NCBI GenBank assembly: GCA_026692885.1
Contig: JAPLNJ010001147.1
Coordinates: 1 to 5,560, forward strand
Length of the DNA stretch: 5,560 nt
DNA from: Planctomycetota bacterium
Lineage (GTDB): Bacteria > Planctomycetota > Planctomycetia > Pirellulales > Pirellulaceae
Direction of reading: 5' to 3'
The notes under the pieces were generated by a model that searched no databases, had not been told where the DNA came from, and saw only the letters and a program-made list of their open reading frames with translations. The position numbers and the translations under genes were made by a program. How positions within the stretch are numbered: position 1 is the stretch's first letter; each line of letters opens with the position of its first letter. This document shows positions 5,429 through 5,560 of this stretch, in pieces.

Positions 5429-5560
5429 TTGATCATAACGTTGCGAACTGCTGTCAGCGTTAGCAACGCAACGGGTGGCTGGTGGCTGAGCCTAAGCGAA
5501 GCCCCAGCAACAGTGGACTGGGGCTTCGCTTAGGCTCAGCCACCAGCCACCCTGCTAGCA
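5429..5560 (+). repeat. Dispersed palindromic element, left end and core (copy C, truncated by window edge)
   Basis: The left end and four flanking bases (5425-5447) are identical to 1368-1390 of copy B. After a short nested inverted repeat, CGTTGCG (5439-5445) with CGCAACG (5467-5473), comes a 35-bp hairpin, then TGCTAGCA at 5553-5560. TAGCA is how the conserved right ends of copies A and B begin. If copy C follows them it would end about 29 bases beyond the window, near 5589, for a length of about 161 bp. It lies upstream of the esterase gene and could contribute to its upstream control region. Confidence 0.75.
5473..5552. repeat. Perfect 35-bp stem hairpin in the core of copy C
   Basis: Bases 5473-5507 are exactly complementary to 5518-5552, leaving a 10-base loop CAACAGTGGA (5508-5517). 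The arms start GGGTGGCTGGTGGCTGAG and end AGCCCCAG at the loop. There is no similarity to the copy B stem. Perfect pairing over 35 bp implies recent origin or active maintenance, because drift would have introduced mismatches. No T-run follows on the plus strand. Confidence 0.92.

Noticed and set aside
1..5560. CRISPR array, tRNA or rRNA gene
   Set aside because: The repeats are three far-apart copies with genes between them, not regular short spacers. No tRNA-like cloverleaf or rRNA core sequence was seen on either strand.

Overview
The window looks like a piece of a planctomycete chromosome, probably order Pirellulales. The main evidence is a short membrane-anchored leucine-rich-repeat protein whose N-terminus (RRRFQYSLRTLLIVMLLVG) is of a type I associate with that group. 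GC-rich coding sequence, a CE7-type esterase with a Sec signal, and intergenic spaces full of palindromic repeats also fit. No rRNA, tRNA, CRISPR array or transposase gene is visible. The taxonomic call is an inference from protein style.

Left part (1-1595): the window opens inside the right-hand end of a dispersed repeat (copy A, 1-47). A thioredoxin-fold lipoprotein (248-841) follows. Its stop codon lies inside the left end of a 132-bp MITE-like inverted-repeat element (838-969). Next come a small two-helix DUF350 membrane protein (1075-1326) and a complete copy of the dispersed repeat (copy B, 1372-1595), which carries a perfect 25-bp hairpin.

Centre (1659-3370): a small Ser/Gly-rich lipoprotein (1659-2102) overlaps by one base the start of a glutathionylspermidine-synthase-like ATP-grasp ligase (2102-3229). 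DUF350 protein, small lipoprotein ending in an RGGFG segment, and ATP-grasp ligase occur in the same order as Escherichia coli yjfL-yjfM-yjfC, so this is probably a planctomycete version of that poorly understood envelope module. Just after the ligase lies a headless remnant (about 3257-3370) resembling the C-terminal part of RecG-like/AlbA-type ATP-binding regulators.

Right part (3381-5560): two genes on the minus strand converge on the ligase. The upstream one encodes a secreted CE7/acetyl-xylan-esterase-type hydrolase (4055-5365). The downstream one encodes the membrane-anchored LRR protein (3381-3944). The window ends inside a third copy of the dispersed repeat (copy C, from 5429), whose core is a different and perfect 35-bp hairpin.

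The most interesting non-coding signal is this repeat family. Its imperfect inverted ends are conserved, but the palindromic core is unrelated between the two copies whose cores can be seen. All three copies point the same way and lie between gene blocks.
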